Shown here one piece after another: positions 56,129-64,000 of a stretch of DNA of 64,000 bases (the first letter of the stretch is position 1; every line of letters starts with the position of its first letter). The translations under genes were made by a program, and so were the position numbers. The stretch is from Chelativorans sp. Marseille-P2723 (GTDB lineage Bacteria; Pseudomonadota; Alphaproteobacteria; Rhizobiales; Rhizobiaceae). The stretch spans positions 126,802 to 190,801 of the forward strand of contig NZ_CADDWI010000012.1 in the NCBI RefSeq assembly GCF_902809845.1, written 5' to 3'. A model generated the notes under the pieces. It saw nothing but the letters and a program-made list of their open reading frames with translations. It had not been told where the DNA came from and did not search any database.

Positions 56129-57034
56129 TCAAGTGGCCAGGACGGCGCCTTTTTGCTTCCGTCCGCTCCATTCAGCCAGCCATATGCCGCAAAAGACGAA
56201 GACGATCGCTATGGCGTGGTAGACGTGGAAGTTCTCGCCAACAATAACGATCGAAAGCAGCGTGCCGAACACAGGAACAAGATTGATGAAAAGCCCGGCA
56301 CGGTTGGCCCCGATCAACTCGTTGCCGCGGATAAAGAGCGTCTGCGCCAGCAGCGACGGGAAAAACGCGCTGAAGAACACAAGCAGCCAACCGCGCATGT
56401 CGGGCATGATGGTCCCGCCGGCCGCGTGTTCCCACAAGGTGAAGGGAACCGAGGTCAGGAACGCTACAACCGCAAGCATTGTCATCATGCTCATCCAGTT
56501 GATTTCCGGCTTGAAACGCAAGGCGAGCGTGTAGACACCGTAAACAAGAACGGCAACCAACATCAGCAGATCCCCGAAATTGAAATCGAGCTCCCCTATC
56601 CGCGCCAAGTTCCCGTGCGTCGCTGTCAATGCGATACCTAAAAGTGAGAGGAGGAAACCGAGGATCTGCAGCCAACTCGCCCGCACGCCGAACAGAATGA
56701 AGTTGAACAGTATGATCACCATCGGGATCGCTGCCTGTTCGATGGAGACGTTGATGGCGGAGGTGTAATAGACTGCGGTATAAAGAAGGACGTTGAAGAG
56801 GGTGAAACCGGTGGCTCCGAGAAGGATGAGGATTGGCAGAGCCCTTCTTATCGCGTGCCATTCACGACGTAGCCATGGCCAGCCCAAAGGCACGATGATG
56901 GTTAGTGCGACTAGCCAGCGCAAGGAGGTGAGCAGAAAGGGGGAGATATGGCCGACGGCCAGCTTTCCCGCTACCGCATTGGCTCCCCATAACAGTGTTG
57001 CAGCAAGAAGAAGGGCATAGGCCTGGTAGTGCAT
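56129..57034 (-). CDS. EamA/DMT family transporter
   Basis: A 301-residue inner-membrane exporter of the drug/metabolite superfamily. About ten membrane segments can be counted in two homologous EamA halves, the first beginning LLAATLLWGANAVAGKLAVGHISP and the second FGDLLMLVAVLVYGVYTLALRFK. The C-terminal tail is short and basic (WSGRKQKGAVLAT). Substrate unknown; neighbouring serine genes could hint at amino-acid export, but that is only positional. Confidence 0.88.
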   Translation of the reverse strand: MHYQAYALLLAATLLWGANAVAGKLAVGHISPFLLTSLRWLVALTIIVPLGWPWLRREWHAIRRALPILILLGATGFTLFNVLLYTAVYYTSAINVSIEQAAIPMVIILFNFILFGVRASWLQILGFLLSLLGIALTATHGNLARIGELDFNFGDLLMLVAVLVYGVYTLALRFKPEINWMSMMTMLAVVAFLTSVPFTLWEHAAGGTIMPDMRGWLLVFFSAFFPSLLAQTLFIRGNELIGANRAGLFINLVPVFGTLLSIVIVGENFHVYHAIAIVFVFCGIWLAEWSGRKQKGAVLAT

Positions 57035-57212
57035 TGCATTCCCTTGATCATCGTTCCACGCGAGGCATAGCCGCTGGCTTGCCCGAGGTAAATCGAGGTT
57101 CCGGTATTTGGATGGGGGCCTTCAAAGAAAGGTCGCATCCCGCGCCCTCTAGCGCTATAGAGCCCGTGGTTTCTCGATGCCGGGCGGTCACCGGCGGCAG
57201 GAAGGAAGTTCG

Positions 57213-58511
57213 ATGACGAATGTAGTGGTCGTTGGCTCCCAGTGGGGCGACGAAGGGAAGGGTAAGATCGTTGACTGGCTATCGGAGCGCGCCGATGTCG
57301 TGGTGCGCTTCCAAGGTGGCCACAATGCCGGCCATACGCTCGTAATTGACGGGGTCAGCTACAAGCTGTCCTTGCTGCCCTCCGGGGTCGTCCGCCCGGG
57401 AAAGCTTTCGGTTATCGGCAATGGTGTCGTCTTCGACCCGCATGCGTTCATCGCGGAGGTCGAGCGACTGGCTGGCCAAGGCGTCAGCGTTTCGCCAGAC
57501 AATCTGAAGATAGCCGAGAACACGGCTCTTATCCTGTCGCTCCACCGCGAGCTCGATGGTTTCCGCGAAGACGCAGCTTCCGCTTCCGGCACCAAGATTG
57601 GCACCACGCGACGCGGCATCGGTCCTGCCTATGAGGACAAGGTGGGACGCCGTGCCATCCGCGCCATGGACCTTGCCAATATGGAATCGCTCTCCGGGAA
57701 GGTAGAACGCTTGCTCACCCACCACAACGCGGTGCGCCGTGGCCTGGGGCATCCCGAGGTGCCGCATGAAGCAGTGATGAATGAGCTTTCCTCAGTAGCC
57801 GAAAAGATCCTGCCCTATGTGGATCGCGTCTGGAAAATCCTGGACGAGGCCCGTCGCGCCGGAAAGCGCATCCTCTTCGAGGGAGCGCAAGGAACAATGC
57901 TCGACATCGACCACGGGACCTATCCTTTCGTCACGTCCTCTAACACTGTCGCTGGGCAGGCAGCCACTGGTTCCGGGCTCGGCCCGGGAGCCGTCGGATA
58001 TGTGCTTGGCATTACGAAGGCCTATACGACGCGGGTCGGAGAGGGCCCGTTCCCAACTGAACAGACCGGGGAGGTCGGGAACTTCCTAGGCACGCGCGGC
58101 CACGAATTCGGCACCGTTACCGGGAGAAAGCGCCGCTGCGGCTGGTTCGATGCGGTGCTCGTGCGGCAGGCGGTAGTGGCCAACGGAATGAATGGTATTG
58201 CACTTACCAAGCTGGACGTGCTCGATGGGCTGGACGAGATCAAGGTATGCACCGCTTACCGCCTCGACGGCGAGATCATCGACTACCTGCCGGCAAGTCA
58301 GGGAGCGCAGGCTCGCCTTGAGCCCGTCTATGAAACGCTTGAGGGGTGGCAGGAGACGACGCAGGGCGCGCGCACCTGGAATGACCTTCCTGCCCAGGCG
58401 GTGAAGTATGTCCGGCACATCGAGGAACTGATCGGAGCGCCCGTTGCCATCCTGTCAACAAGTCCCGAGCGGGAGGACGCTATCCTTGTAACCGACCCAT
58501 TCCAAGACTAA
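57213..58511 (+). CDS. purA: adenylosuccinate synthetase
   Basis: Commits IMP to AMP synthesis, using GTP and aspartate. The 432-residue protein begins [23 protein letters not shown] with the GDEGKGK phosphate loop, followed by [50 protein letters not shown] and [12 protein letters not shown]. The ATG at 57213 with GGAAGGAAG upstream is the standard start. A short inverted repeat (GGTGCTG/CAGCACC, 58524-58544) follows. The downstream repeat-protein gene is in the same direction with a 177-bp gap. Confidence 0.97.
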   Translation: MTNVVVVGSQWGDEGKGKIVDWLSERADVVVRFQGGHNAGHTLVIDGVSYKLSLLPSGVVRPGKLSVIGNGVVFDPHAFIAEVERLAGQGVSVSPDNLKIAENTALILSLHRELDGFREDAASASGTKIGTTRRGIGPAYEDKVGRRAIRAMDLANMESLSGKVERLLTHHNAVRRGLGHPEVPHEAVMNELSSVAEKILPYVDRVWKILDEARRAGKRILFEGAQGTMLDIDHGTYPFVTSSNTVAGQAATGSGLGPGAVGYVLGITKAYTTRVGEGPFPTEQTGEVGNFLGTRGHEFGTVTGRKRRCGWFDAVLVRQAVVANGMNGIALTKLDVLDGLDEIKVCTAYRLDGEIIDYLPASQGAQARLEPVYETLEGWQETTQGARTWNDLPAQAVKYVRHIEELIGAPVAILSTSPEREDAILVTDPFQD

Positions 58512-58688
58512 CGCCTTGGCCATGGTGCTGGCTCCTGCAGCACCTAGCCAATCTCTTGGCAGTGGCGCCGCTATGTTGCATTCGAAGGAGATTTCAAACG
58601 TCGGGGCTGTGTTGTAGAATCACCACAATTTTACGTAATCCTGAATCTTGGTCTCCCAGGTAAGGTAAGCAGGAACGGAAAGTTTGGT

Positions 58689-61580
58689 ATGGCGGATTTT
58701 GTTGCGGTCTTGGAAAAGGCCATTAACGCGCTCGCGGTAAACTCTCCCGAAAATCGGGATAAGCTTTACCAAAGGGCGCGGGCCACAATCGAGACCAAGC
58801 TCGCGTCGATGAATCCGCCTCCATCACCGGAGTTGGCGGAGCGGCAGAAATCCCTTCTCGAGAATGCCATCGCCCAGGTCGAAGCGAGCTTCGCGCCGCC
58901 TCCGCCCGTCGAAGAGCCGGACGACCTGGAAATTCTCCTCGCTGAGCTCAATGCATCCACTCGCGGCAGTCCCATGGCCGCGCTGGACTTCTCCAATAGG
59001 GAAGAAGATGAAGCGCCGGAAGCAGCCACGGAAGCAGCAGCCGAGCACGAGGCACTTGCCGAACCAGACGCGCCAGCCCCGCGGCCGGAGGTACCGGTCC
59101 AGCCTGCTGACGAGCTTCCGCCGTTCCACGACCAGCCTGTGACGCACCCGCCGGCAGAAGCTCACCCTGCCGAAGACAACCTCGAGGAAGGCCCGGCAGA
59201 TCCGGCGGACGAGGAGGAGCAGGAGGCGCAACCAGAGCAATACGTCGCGCCAGTCCAGTACCAAAGCGGGGAAGAGCCGGACGAAGCCGCGGAAGCGCCA
59301 GAATCCGCGGCCGCCGGCGCCTCTTCGTGGGAGGCAGTTCTGCCGGAAACGGCAGAGCAGAACCTTGCATCAGAACAGCACTGGCCCGAAAGCCCGAACC
59401 AAGGCGAGAGCGAGGAAAGCTGGAAAGAACCCGCAGCCGAAGACGACGCGCAAGATCCGACGGCGGATGACGCCTGGTCTTGGAGCACGCCGGCAGGCGA
59501 ACCTAAAGAGCCCGTGAGCAGCGAGCCCGCGGACGAGCCTGCCACGGCTGATGTCATTGGGGAAGGCCGGGCAGTTCTGCCGGAAACGGCAGAGCAGAAC
59601 CTTGCATCAGAGCAGCACTGGCCCGAAGGCCCGATCCAAGGCGAGAACGAGGAAAGCTGGAAAGAACCCGCAGCCGAAGACGACGCGCAAGATCCGACGG
59701 CGGATGACGCCTGGTCTTGGAGCACGCCGGCAGGCGAACCTAAAGAGCCCGTGAGCAGCGAGCCCGCGGACGAGCCTGCCACGGCTGATGTCATCGGGGA
59801 AGGCCGGGCAGTTCTGCCGGAAACGGCAGAGCAGAACCTTGCATCAGAGCAGCACTGGCCCGAAGGCCCGATCCAAGGCGAGAACGAGGAAAGCTGGAAA
59901 GAACCCGCAGCCGAAGACGACGCGCAAGATCCGGTGGCGGATGACGCCTGGCCTTGGAGCACGCCGGCAGCCGAACCTAAAGAGCCCGTGAGCAGCGGGT
60001 CCGCAGACGAGCCCACTGCGGCTGGCGTCAGCGGGGAAGGCCGGGCAGTTCTGCCGGAAAAGGCAGAGCAGAACCTTGCATCAGAACAGCACTGGCCCGA
60101 AGGCCCGATCCAAGGCGAGAGCGAGGAAGGCTGGAAAGAACCCGCAGCCGAAGACGACGCACAGGATCCAACGGCGGATGACGCTTGGCTCTGGGAAGCG
60201 CCGTCTGCCGAAGTGGAAGTCGATGCAGCAGGCGAAGAGCGAACGCAGAATACTCTTTCCCCGCATCGAGTCTCGCCGCCTCTTTCACAGGACGATGATA
60301 ACGGGCTGGCCAAGACTCTCCAGCAGCCAGACTTGCTCTGGAAAGTCGACCGTGATCCCGATCCGCGCATGGTAGCGGCAATTCTTGCTGCTCCCTTCAT
60401 CTCAAATTCCGATAGCGGTACTAAAGGCGAGTCGGACGCGGCTACAGATCTTTCCTCGCCGGTGGAACCGCCGGCTAAAGGCAAAGAAGGGACTCCGCTC
60501 GAGGACATAGCGGAGCTTCACCTCGACAACGCTGAGCGGGAAGCAGGATTGGCGGCCACTACCAGGGTGCCGGTCGCCTCAGAAGCTGCCAGTCCTTCCT
60601 CCACTTCCCGTAGAGGCTTGGGGAGTGTTGCGCTGCTTCTCTTTCTGGCGCTCGTTGGGGCGGCGGGCGCGAGCGCCTGGATGTTTCGGGATGACATTGC
60701 GCGCAAAGCTGGCTTTGGCGATTTTCCCGACGCGCTTGTACTTGCGAAGGGCGGTTCCGGGGAGGAAGTCACCGACGCCGAGCCGGAAAAGACCGAATCG
60801 GCGCAACTGGCTGCCGTATCATCACAAGAGGCAAGCGAACCAGGAACGGAGGTCGCAGCACCAAACCGAAAATTCACGCAACGGCTTCTGTCGGATGGCA
60901 CCGAAGTTGATGAGGGGCCGGCAAATGAGGCCCGCATGCTCGGCGAGGGCACGTCCGTAGCCGAGGCTACCCTCGCTGAGGGAGTCGATCCTGGCCAGAG
61001 TACCGCACCTGCTGTTCAGGCGGGCCAGAAAGCAATCTTCTACGAAGAGCGTACGAGCATAGCCGATGCCTCTGCGGACGGCGGCACCGTTGCCTGGTCT
61101 ATCGTGCAAGAATCGCCTGGAAACAATCTACCGCCTGAACCGGCGATCCGCGCCGACGCTTCGATCCCGCAAAAAGGTATTCAGCTCAAGATGACCATAA
61201 GGCGCAATGCGGACGAGTCGCTGCCCGCGAGCCACATCATCGAGCTAATCTTCCTCACGCCGGAGCAGTTTGCCGGCGGCAGCATCAATGGTGTGCTGCG
61301 CGTGGCTATGAAGCAGAGCGAGGAGGATACGGGTAGTCCCCTCCTCGGATTCCCCGCAAAGATTGCCGACGGCTTCTTCCTCGTTGCGCTCAGCGATAAT
61401 CGGGCGGACCTGGAAACCAACTCGACGCTTCTGCGGCGGCAAAGCTGGATCGACATTCCCATCATCTATGCCAGCGGGCGGCGCGCGCTCATGACTCTGG
61501 AGAAGGGCACAGCCGGTGACCGCGCCTTCCGAGAGGCGCTTGAGGCTTGGCAGCGGGCTACCTCCCCAACTGATGGCTGA
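58689..61580 (+). CDS. large acidic repeat protein with one membrane segment
   Basis: 963 residues. The N-terminal about 80 residues (DFVAVLEKAINALAVNSPENRDKLYQRAR) are helical and resemble a conserved alphaproteobacterial domain found in genes after purA. An acidic Pro/Glu/Ala-rich stretch follows, with three and a half near-identical 79-residue repeats (about 216-500) beginning AVLPETAEQNLASEQHWPE. A single membrane helix LGSVALLLFLALVGAAG lies at about 643-660, and the 300 residues behind it form a likely extracytoplasmic domain (KAIFYEERT…IDIPIIYASGRRALMTLEKG). The predicted topology is cytosolic N-terminus, periplasmic C-terminus. Function unknown. Confidence 0.8.
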   Translation: MADFVAVLEKAINALAVNSPENRDKLYQRARATIETKLASMNPPPSPELAERQKSLLENAIAQVEASFAPPPPVEEPDDLEILLAELNASTRGSPMAALDFSNREEDEAPEAATEAAAEHEALAEPDAPAPRPEVPVQPADELPPFHDQPVTHPPAEAHPAEDNLEEGPADPADEEEQEAQPEQYVAPVQYQSGEEPDEAAEAPESAAAGASSWEAVLPETAEQNLASEQHWPESPNQGESEESWKEPAAEDDAQDPTADDAWSWSTPAGEPKEPVSSEPADEPATADVIGEGRAVLPETAEQNLASEQHWPEGPIQGENEESWKEPAAEDDAQDPTADDAWSWSTPAGEPKEPVSSEPADEPATADVIGEGRAVLPETAEQNLASEQHWPEGPIQGENEESWKEPAAEDDAQDPVADDAWPWSTPAAEPKEPVSSGSADEPTAAGVSGEGRAVLPEKAEQNLASEQHWPEGPIQGESEEGWKEPAAEDDAQDPTADDAWLWEAPSAEVEVDAAGEERTQNTLSPHRVSPPLSQDDDNGLAKTLQQPDLLWKVDRDPDPRMVAAILAAPFISNSDSGTKGESDAATDLSSPVEPPAKGKEGTPLEDIAELHLDNAEREAGLAATTRVPVASEAASPSSTSRRGLGSVALLLFLALVGAAGASAWMFRDDIARKAGFGDFPDALVLAKGGSGEEVTDAEPEKTESAQLAAVSSQEASEPGTEVAAPNRKFTQRLLSDGTEVDEGPANEARMLGEGTSVAEATLAEGVDPGQSTAPAVQAGQKAIFYEERTSIADASADGGTVAWSIVQESPGNNLPPEPAIRADASIPQKGIQLKMTIRRNADESLPASHIIELIFLTPEQFAGGSINGVLRVAMKQSEEDTGSPLLGFPAKIADGFFLVALSDNRADLETNSTLLRRQSWIDIPIIYASGRRALMTLEKGTAGDRAFREALEAWQRATSPTDG
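59334..60203. repeat. 237-bp in-frame tandem repeats
   Basis: Copies start at 59334, 59571 and 59808, with a partial fourth at 60045. The first three are nearly identical at the nucleotide level, including silent positions, and differ by a few substitutions (for example ATTGGG/ATCGGG near the end). The period is exactly 237 bp (79 codons), so copy number can vary without frameshift. Confidence 0.95.
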
Positions 61581-61592
61581 GCCGCAGGCGCA

Positions 61593-62720
61593 TTACCTGC
61601 CTTGTAAGCTGGGTAACGCGGTGCTCAGCCACTGCGCCTCGACGGGATCCAGCTCCTTCATAGTCGTGATCAGATCGCAGCGGACACCTTCCGGCCGATA
61701 AACCAATTGCACAGTTCCACGGAAGTCGGCGGCGAGTACCTCTTCGATGAGACGGGACCCAAATCCCTTGCGCTGTGGCTCCTGCACGAGCGGCCCTCCT
61801 GCTTCCGCCCAGGAGATACTGAACTCCTGCTCCGTTCCTGGAAGCCCCACCTTCCAGGAGATCGTCACCCGTCCGGTTGGACAGGACAGCGCTCCGTACT
61901 TGGTGGAATTGGTGGCGAGTTCGTGAAAGGCGAGCGCCAGTGAAAGGGCTTGCCTTGCGGAGATAACAAGCGGGGCGCCCTCTAAGGAAATACGGCCCCT
62001 GCCCTGTCTAAATGGGGCTAATGCAGCCTCGATGATCGATCCTATGAGGGCGCCGTTCTGGCTTTCCTCCATCAGCATGGAATGCGCCCGACCAAGCGCG
62101 CTGAGGCGCTGCGCCACGGTCCTCTTGGCCTCCCCGCTTGAGGGTGCGAACTCCAGCGTTTGCCCTACAAGGCCGGAGACCATCGTAAGAAGATTCTTCA
62201 TGCGATGCGCCAGTTCCGCGTTGATGAGCTGGAGCTTCCGCTCCGCGCGAGCCTTGGCTGTCGTCTCAACCACAGTGGCCATGATCCCCACGATCTCACC
62301 TCTTTCGTCGCGGATCGGGCTGTAGCAAAAGGTGAAAAACGCTTCCTCGGAGTAGCCGCGCCTTTCAATCGTGACAGCAAAATCCTCGATAAAGGTAGCT
62401 TCGCCGGCAAATGCAGTCTGCGCAATCGGACCGAGCGTATCCCATGCCTCGCTCCAGACCTCCCGGAACGGCCGGCCTAGTGGCTCGGGCTTGTCTCCGA
62501 GGATTGGTCTGTATGCGTCATTGTATATGTTGATGAAGTCAGCCCCCCAAAAAATGCATTTGGGAAAGCTGGAGTTCAGGACCATGGAGACCGCCACCCT
62601 GAGGGCGGCACTCCATTCCTCTATAGGCCCCAGCGATGTGGAGGCCCAATCAAATTTTCGGACGGCAGAGCCCATTGCTCCGCCGCCGTCCAGGAACGCA
62701 AATGCGCCGCCGCTGCGCAT
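61593..62720 (-). CDS. HWE-family sensor histidine kinase with PAS domain
   Basis: Residues about 25-170 form a PAS/PAC sensor (SLGPIEEWSAALRVAVSMVLNSSFPKCIFWG, FFTFCYSPIRDERGEIVGIMATVVETT). The kinase half has the HWE-type H-box ELAHRMKNLLTMVSGL, N-box AFHELATNSTKYGALS and the W-x-E triplet in ISWAEAGGPLV, then the G box GFGSRLIEEVL. No membrane segment, so it is cytoplasmic. HWE kinases commonly feed the PhyR/NepR/EcfG general stress pathway in alphaproteobacteria. GGGAG precedes the ATG. No response regulator is adjacent. Confidence 0.9.
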   Translation of the reverse strand: MRSGGAFAFLDGGGAMGSAVRKFDWASTSLGPIEEWSAALRVAVSMVLNSSFPKCIFWGADFINIYNDAYRPILGDKPEPLGRPFREVWSEAWDTLGPIAQTAFAGEATFIEDFAVTIERRGYSEEAFFTFCYSPIRDERGEIVGIMATVVETTAKARAERKLQLINAELAHRMKNLLTMVSGLVGQTLEFAPSSGEAKRTVAQRLSALGRAHSMLMEESQNGALIGSIIEAALAPFRQGRGRISLEGAPLVISARQALSLALAFHELATNSTKYGALSCPTGRVTISWKVGLPGTEQEFSISWAEAGGPLVQEPQRKGFGSRLIEEVLAADFRGTVQLVYRPEGVRCDLITTMKELDPVEAQWLSTALPSLQGR

Positions 62721-62860
62721 TCCAAACTCCCTTAAGTGCCACCTCGGGCTGGAATTCCATTCAAGGACAAAACAGCCTTCACGGCAACACCTTTGATAAC
62801 ATTGGGTCTTAAGGGCTGTTGCAATCCGCGAAAATGATGACTATATCGCGGCTTCAGGTT

Positions 62861-62936
62861 GCTCCCATCGTCTAGCGGTCTAGGACGCCGCCCTCTCACG
62901 GCGGAAACAGGGGTTCGAGTCCCCTTGGGAGTACCA
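62861..62936 (+). tRNA. tRNA-Glu (anticodon CTC)
   Basis: A 76-nt cloverleaf, GCTCCCATCGTCTAGCGGTC…, with anticodon stem CCGCC/GGCGG around CTCTCAC so the anticodon is CTC (codon GAG), T-arm AGGGG-TTCGAGT-CCCCT and encoded CCA. The acceptor GCTCCCA pairs with TGGGAGT with a G-T at the first pair. Confidence 0.96.
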
Positions 62937-63431
62937 TATTTTCATCATCCATTCCGGTGACGTTGGGTAAGGGAACGACCTGTGACATGGGCGACGACCT
63001 CGTGCCGGACGGTTGTCGATGGTCCGCAAGGCGCCCGTCCCAGGTCGATCTAACACAAGTCATAGTGCAGCTGACGAGCAATGCTGTCGTCGTCTTCGGT
63101 GCTCCCGAGCCTGTCATTGGCCAACGGGGTGAAGACATTGATCATCCTCCTCATCATGAGGGTGCGTCCCCGTGCGGGTGACGAGGACGCCGCGATCATG
63201 GAACGAGACAGCCCAGCTCGGGCACCCTTCAAAGGCTCTTGAAGGAGGGCGTAGCTTGCGCAGCAGGCCTTAAAGCTGAATGCGGCTGGCGGCTTCTGCG
63301 CGGGTTCCTGCAAACTGTTGTGCGAGTTCCTGGGAGAGGGCGTTATGATGACATTCCCAGGGAGCGTGCAATTCAGCGTTGTCGGCAACTTCCGACAACG
63401 GGGGGGCAGGATGAACAGACGACGGCTTCGT
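62937..63431. other. intergenic region after tRNA-Glu
   Basis: Roughly 500 bp with no supported gene. Frames crossing it translate to Arg/Pro-rich sequence without domains. A hairpin CGTTGTCGG (63377-63385) with CCGACAACG (63392-63400) lies 30 bp beyond the end of the DUF6476 gene and may be its terminator, though without a T run. Confidence 0.45.
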
Positions 63432-63827
63432 TCAGTCCTGCCCTTGCACGATCTTGAAGCTGCCGAGAGGGCGCGCGCCATTAATGTCATAGAAATGGAT
63501 CGCCTCGGTGCCGTCCTGAAGCCGTAGATGCAGGGACAGGCGGTTCCCGACGGCCGAATGCGAGAGGATGCGCGCACCGGCCGGAAGCTCTATGGTCTCG
63601 GAAAACGTTTCCGCAGACGGGGCCAACTGGCCCACCATGTCCGGAGGAGTCGCCTCCTCCGGCGAGATTGAGCGATAGACAAGCGCAAGCACCACAGCCA
63701 TAAGTGCAGCAAACAGGATGCCGAGATTAACGATCATGAAACGCATTAACCTGCGGCGCACACGCTCTGCAGCCGGATCGAGCGGCGGTTCGTCGTCGTA
63801 ATCAGGCTGATCGTTCGGCGCGGCCAT
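63432..63827 (-). CDS. single-pass membrane protein of the DUF6476 type
   Basis: About 131 residues: an N-terminal acidic cytoplasmic part (MAAPNDQPDYDDEPPLDPAAERVRRR), a membrane helix (FMIVNLGILFAALMAVVLALVY, residues about 34-55) and a C-terminal extracytoplasmic domain (LPAGARILSHSAVGNRLSLHL). This type of protein is found divergent from an RluA-family gene in rhizobia. The start ATG 63827 leaves only 12 bp before the opposite start codon, so the two genes share a very tight promoter region. Function unknown. Confidence 0.72.
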   Translation of the reverse strand: MAAPNDQPDYDDEPPLDPAAERVRRRLMRFMIVNLGILFAALMAVVLALVYRSISPEEATPPDMVGQLAPSAETFSETIELPAGARILSHSAVGNRLSLHLRLQDGTEAIHFYDINGARPLGSFKIVQGQD

Positions 63828-63839
63828 GGTGATCCAGTC

Positions 63840-64000
63840 ATGAGAAGGCGAGTGAGCGACCCTGATAGCGAAGAAGGCCGGCATTTGAAAGAGGTCGAGG
63901 CCGATGAATCTGCGGCGGGCAAGCGCCTCGACCAATGGCTGACCGAAGCTCTCGGCCCAGAACTCTCACGCAACAGGGTGCAAGCGTTGATCCGCGGGGG
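63840..64000 (+). CDS. RluA-family pseudouridine synthase, 5' fragment
   Basis: The reading frame from ATG 63840 to the window end encodes about 53 residues that include an S4 RNA-binding domain start, AGKRLDQWLTEALGPELSRNRVQALIRGG, as in RluD/RluA large-subunit rRNA pseudouridine synthases. The catalytic domain (HRLDxxTSG) would lie beyond the window. In rhizobia this gene is usually followed by rpoH1, which would be a second sigma-32 gene. Truncated by the window edge, not biologically. Confidence 0.85.
   Translation, partial: MRRRVSDPDSEEGRHLKEVEADESAAGKRLDQWLTEALGPELSRNRVQALIRG

Noticed and set aside
59334-60203. Possible CRISPR array
   Set aside because: The regular repeats are 237 bp long, without spacers, and lie in frame inside a coding sequence.
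59162-60508. 448-residue minus-strand frame opposite the repeat protein
   Set aside because: Long only because the 237-bp repeat keeps the antisense frame open; Ser/Gly/Cys-rich with no domain, while the plus frame has a ribosome binding site and a membrane helix.
62896-63138. 80-residue minus-strand frame ending NMVLPRGLEPLFPP
   Set aside because: Translation across tRNA-Glu; the C-terminal sequence is a well-known false-annotation signature.

Overview
The window reads as a contiguous piece of chromosome from an alphaproteobacterium of the order Hyphomicrobiales (Rhizobiales), most likely a relative of the Mesorhizobium/Chelativorans/Nitratireductor group. This rests on lineage-typical genes and orders: phaR divergent from phaA; helicase - S4 protein - fdxA - carD - rpoH2; cpoB - tilS - ftsH - glmM; alphaproteobacterial-type serC - serA; and BA14K, IalB, DUF2312 (GapR), HWE-kinase and EcfG-type promoter signals. 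The DNA is GC-rich throughout except roughly the first 1.3 kb and parts of 4.5-4.8 kb. Three tRNA genes (Ala-CGC, Leu-CAA, Glu-CTC) were read by eye.

Layout. 1-1.3 kb: small unknown and membrane genes at the 3' side of tRNA-Ala, possibly an island edge. 1.6-4.1 kb: YggT, phaR/phaA (polyhydroxyalkanoate metabolism). 4.1-4.9 kb: a gene-free, palindrome-rich stretch. 4.9-10.9 kb: RNA helicase, S4 RNA-binding protein, 7Fe ferredoxin, CarD and heat-shock sigma factor RpoH2. 11-18.4 kb: DsbB, DedA/YqaA, tRNA-Leu, a UPF0104 membrane protein, ExoD, BA14K, a small lipoprotein and a flippase/acyltransferase pair. 18.6-22.5 kb: SecA and a parvulin isomerase. 22.6-36.4 kb: an accessory block (small membrane proteins, DUF2269, SDR-DoxX, FAD/Rieske oxidoreductase, DUF421, type II NADH dehydrogenase, CAP lipoprotein, YciF, DUF2267, phosphoribosyltransferase, GT4, glycogen-debranching-like glucosidase). 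36.5-43.3 kb: an sRNA, gapR, cpoB-tilS-ftsH-glmM. 43.4-52.9 kb: argG, IalB, YkvA, PhhB, protein tyrosine phosphatase, ThpR, tesA-ybbA-ybbP, Bax-inhibitor-1. 53-64 kb: serC-serA, EamA, purA, a repeat protein, HWE kinase, tRNA-Glu, DUF6476 and the start of an RluA-type pseudouridine synthase.

Two observations stand out. First, at 36.54-36.67 kb there is an apparent trans-acting small RNA with three consecutive hairpins, each carrying CCTCCTCCC (an anti-Shine-Dalgarno motif) in its loop, a poly-T terminator and an RpoH-like promoter; this matches the alpha-r14/NfeR1 'cuckoo' RNAs. Second, at least five upstream regions contain the same GGAAC-N17-GTT arrangement, the known pattern of the EcfG (RpoE2) general stress sigma factor. 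The sites lie before rpoH2, the BA14K gene, yciF, the 27.65 kb operon and, as one palindromic bidirectional site, between the NDH-2 gene and its divergent neighbour; two weaker ones occur nearby. The window therefore looks like a general-stress regulon cluster: EcfG would switch on envelope, redox and storage-polymer genes plus rpoH2, and an RpoH-type sigma factor could in turn drive the sRNA.

Other oddities are a 43-bp tandem duplication that frameshifts the ABC permease gene ybbP, 237-bp near-identical in-frame repeats in the gene after purA, and a GDSL-to-GNSL change in the TesA-like esterase. All functional names are homology calls made by reading the translated sequence; no database search was possible.
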